In this document: positions 61,160 to 64,000 of the stretch, piece after piece
Layout: each line of letters starts with the position of its first letter
Position numbering within the stretch: position 1 is the stretch's first letter
NCBI GenBank assembly: GCA_946807835.1
Contig: OX327710.1
Span: 17,782,501 to 17,846,500 of the forward strand
Reading direction: 5' to 3'
Source: Ailanthus altissimus
Lineage: Eukaryota; Streptophyta; Magnoliopsida; Sapindales; Simaroubaceae
DNA: 64,000 nucleotides
Made by a program: the position numbers and the translations under genes
Notes under the pieces: model-generated
Told to the model about the DNA's origin: nothing
The model's input: only the letters and a program-made list of their open reading frames with translations
Database searches by the model: none

Positions 61160-62129
61160 ACTCCAAGATGCTAAGTTTTATGATAAAGCTAAAGTAAGTA
61201 AAATAATTATTATCCATTCTTTAATTATTTCTCTGTTTATTTTTTTAAATATTCATTGCTAATCTAAATTTTAATTTGTGTGAATTTTTTTATCTTTCAT
61301 GTAGATTTTTCACAAACTTTGATGCAAAAGTCTCCACCATAACAATCAACAAAGAGGTTATGCTATTTTCACATTTTTAAGTTTTTAGGTAATGTTTCAA
61401 TAAATAAATATATATGATCATGAATTTTTTTTCTTTTTAATTATACAATTTCTTAACATATTGTGTAATATGTAATAAATAATTTTAGTTGCAATTTTTG
61501 CAGATTGCCAAAGAATCTAAAGGAGAATTTTGTGTAGATGAAGTATTGAATATCAATTACTTGTTATTGATTTTAATTTTGGACTTTCAGTTGGGGATGT
61601 TATACTAAATTTACATATTTTTATTTTTAGTTTTTGGACTTAATATGTATAACTAAGTATTGTGAATGTGTAGTATTTTACTTATTATTTGTAAATGTAA
61701 TGGTTATGGCCCTTATGCTTGTGGTTTGTAACTTTGTGTTGTAAATGTGTAATGATATACTAAAAATTTAAAAATTGGATAAAATATTAAATTATCATTG
61801 GTATTTAGTAAATGGTGATATTATTATAATTTTTTGCAGGCATGGTATAATTTATGTATATAAAAGTATCCTAATTTTAGGGTTGTGTCGAATTTTTAAA
61901 AAAAATTAAAGCATTTTATTAAGATGCACATGCATGTGCTCAAGTTTAAGTATTTTAAAATAATTATTAATTAATTTTATTATGAATATAAATATACATT
62001 TCGTTATGTGTTTCTTTTTGTTTTGTATATTTACTTATTTAATTTCTTATACGGTACTTTAAAATTTATTAGTTATTACTTATTATATTACATATAATTA
62101 GAAACCAATATAAAATAGGTCAAACAAAA
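61160..62129. other. Right part of the hAT region, unassigned
   Basis: Resumes the sequence interrupted by the solo LTR. A possible hAT right end lies at about 61875-61890 (TTTTAGGGTTGTG), but I cannot pair it confidently. Otherwise AT-rich with no gene. Confidence 0.3.
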
Positions 62130-63438
62130 ATAAAATTTCAAACCAAAATTTTCCTAATAAAATTAAAAATCAATATAAATAGTTTTAAAAAAAGTCTGAA
62201 ACATAGAAACACAACAAAAAAATTGAGTCAAAAAAATGGACCAAATTTAAAACATGAGCCAACTATTTTAACCGGCTAAAAAAAGACCCATATCTTGAAT
62301 TGATCTCTAATCCTAAACCGTCCCAACCTAATTTGAGACGGTTTGGAATATAATCACTATTCGAGTCTCATTCAAAACTAATTTTAATGTCTCGATTAAA
62401 ACTCAGATTCATTCGAGTTCATCCTTAATCCAAAGTTGCCCAGTCCTTAGTAATAATTAAAATATTTAAAATTTTCATAATTTTTTAAATCTAAAGTAAC
62501 AATTATGAAAACTTATTCATGTCTATGACACAGCATTCAAATTTTCTATGTTAGCATGCATCAAAGGGACATGCCAAAAAACAAAAATGGGTCGAATAAA
62601 AAAAAGTGGGGTCAATTTAAAGGCATAAACCAACTAAAATATAAAAGTACCAAAAAAAAATATGGGTGAAAATACCAAAGAAAAAATGAGATCAATTTGG
62701 GATATGAGCCAACTAATTTAATCGGGTAAAAAAAAATTTATACCTCCAATTAATCCCAAACCATCCCAACCCTATTTGAGATAGTTACGATTCGAGTCTC
62801 ATTTAGAATCAATTTTAATGTCCCGATTAAAACTCAAATCTGTTCAAGTTCATCCCTAACCCAAAGTTGCCTTGTCCTTGGTAATAATTAAGATATTTAA
62901 AATTTTTATACTTCTAAATCTAAAATAAAAATTGTGAAAACTTATTCATGTCTTGACACAGCATTTCAAATTTTGTATGTCAGCATGCATCAAAAGACAT
63001 GCCCAAAAAAAAAAAAGTGGGATCAATTTAGGACATGAGCCAACCAAGGTATAAAATATCAAAAAGAAAAAACATAGGTCAAAATACCTAAAAAAAAAGG
63101 CCAATTTGGAATATGAATCAACTAAATTAATCGGGTAAAAAACAAAACTCATCTCTAATTAATCCCATATCCCAAACCGTCCCAACCCAATTTGAGACAG
63201 TTTAAAATTAGTTCCAATTTAAGTCTCATTCAAGATTAATTTTGATGTCCTGATCAAGACTAAGATTAATTTTGATGTCTTGATCAAGACCAAGTCCCTT
63301 CGGATCCATCCAAACCAAAAGTTGCCCAACTCTTAATAATAATTAAGATATTTAAATACTCCAGATTTATAAATCTAAAGTGACAATTGTGAAAACTTAT
63401 TCATGTCTCTGACACAACATTTCAAATTTTCAATGTTA
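62130..63438. repeat. Three tandem ~430-bp units
   Basis: Units ending at 62553, 62982 and 63438, marked by GCATGCA(T/C)CAAA at 62554, 62983 and 63439 (spacings 429 and 456). Each contains GAGCCAACTA...CGG(C/G)TAAAAAA, CCGTCCCAACC(T/C)AATTTGAGA, TTTTGATGTC/TTTTAATGTC, AAAGTTGCC and TGTGAAAACTTATTCATGTC. Unit 3 has an extra internal ~32-bp duplication (AAGATTAATTTTGATGTC twice, about 63233-63290). No coding potential; the class is unknown. Confidence 0.78.
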
Positions 63439-63777
63439 GCATGCACCAAAGGACATGCCAAATTGTGATCCGGATAGAAAGTTTATGACATTATTTTATG
63501 AAATGGCCTCCAATGATAAAGTCATAAAACTTTACCACACTTGTGATTATTATTATTGAAAGATATATAGAGGCTCATTCAAATCAAAATCATATATAAC
63601 GGCTGCACTCCAAGTAATTACGTAAACACACTGCTTAAGATCTCAAATATCTTTCGTTTATCAAGATTTCAAGGCATGGTATGGCAAGTTTTTGAAACAA
63701 TGATCTTTAAACTAAACATTACCACGGTGGCAAGATGAGGCCTACAATTAGGCCTCAAGCTCATCTTGATCAAACAA
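63439..63777. other. 3' flank of the fourth reductase gene
   Basis: Spacer and presumed 3' UTR between the tandem repeat and the minus-strand reductase stop codon. Nothing else is recognised. Confidence 0.4.
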
Positions 63778-64000
63778 TCAAACCACTGCAGTGAGCAGCG
63801 GTTTGTTCAGAAAGTGGGCTTCCAAGTTACCAAGGACTAGGTCAGCCATCACTGTGCGGGTTTCCACCGTGCCACTTCCTACATGTGGCAAAAGAACTAC
63901 ATTTTCAAAACCAAAGAGCTCCTCGGGTACATGAGGTTCATTTTCAAACACGTCAAGCCCAGCTCCACCTAAACGGCCCTCAGCCAGTGCAGACACCAGT
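63778..64000 (-). CDS. HPPR: Hydroxyphenylpyruvate reductase-like gene 4, 3' end only
   Basis: The last ~74 codons of exon 2 read leftward to the stop at 63778-63780. They include [22 protein letters not shown], with the catalytic Glu in NEP, then [13 protein letters not shown] with the catalytic His, and the end NKPLLTAVV (family consensus PVV). The frame is open to the window edge and the gene continues beyond it on the right. It is closer in sequence to Coleus-type HPPR ([16 protein letters not shown]) than gene 3 is. Whether exon 1 and the nucleotide-binding half are intact cannot be judged here. Confidence 0.88.
   Translation of the reverse strand, partial: LVSALAEGRLGGAGLDVFENEPHVPEELFGFENVVLLPHVGSGTVETRTVMADLVLGNLEAHFLNKPLLTAVV

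Overview
The window is nuclear DNA from a flowering plant, most likely a dicot. It is very AT-rich, its genes have GT-AG introns, two of the protein families are plant-type (a companion-of-cellulose-synthase/LEA-2-like protein and plant hydroxyphenylpyruvate reductases), and the rest is dominated by copia LTR retrotransposons, Mutator-like (MULE) and hAT DNA transposons and their debris. I cannot name the species from sequence alone. No bacterial-type system (operon, CRISPR, prophage) is present.

Genes. A three-exon CC1/CC2-like membrane protein gene lies on the minus strand at 815-2727. A two-exon LC8-type dynein light chain gene lies on the plus strand at 18541-19064. Four members of one family, NAD(P)-dependent hydroxyphenylpyruvate/hydroxypyruvate reductases, all lie on the minus strand: a truncated pseudogene (20046-20435), two complete two-exon genes (31449-33106 and 48795-50290), and the 3' end of a fourth gene that runs off the right edge (63778-64000). 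This is a tandem array whose members were pushed 11-17 kb apart by transposon insertions.

Transposons. 9281-15783 is a decayed minus-strand copia element with short LTRs and an AGAAT target duplication, and a ~2 kb LTR of another family sits inside it (11966-14020). 20423-25844 is a second decayed copia element on the plus strand; its left end cuts the reductase pseudogene and its right LTR is cut by a second ~2.4 kb LTR (25845-28214). 28437-29885 looks like a gypsy-type LTR. 33252-43501 is a 10.25 kb MULE with long terminal inverted repeats and a 9-bp target duplication. Its transposase gene is broken by an element carrying tRNA-like tandem repeats (35691-36625) and by LTR retroelement debris (36974-41397). 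The MULE sits 145 bp upstream of the start codon of the 31-33 kb reductase. 44685-46192 is a probable solo LTR. 54085-56032 is a non-autonomous hAT-type element made largely of a short-period AT minisatellite. It abuts a hAT transposase pseudogene (56040 onward) that is interrupted by two solo LTRs (56949-57590 and 58309-61154). About 62130-63438 holds three tandem ~430-bp units just downstream of the last reductase.

The rest is AT-rich intergenic DNA with MITEs, an old segmental duplication (5960-6500 versus 16065-17085), a possible small LTR element (51694-53284) and a 41-base C homopolymer (48128-48168).
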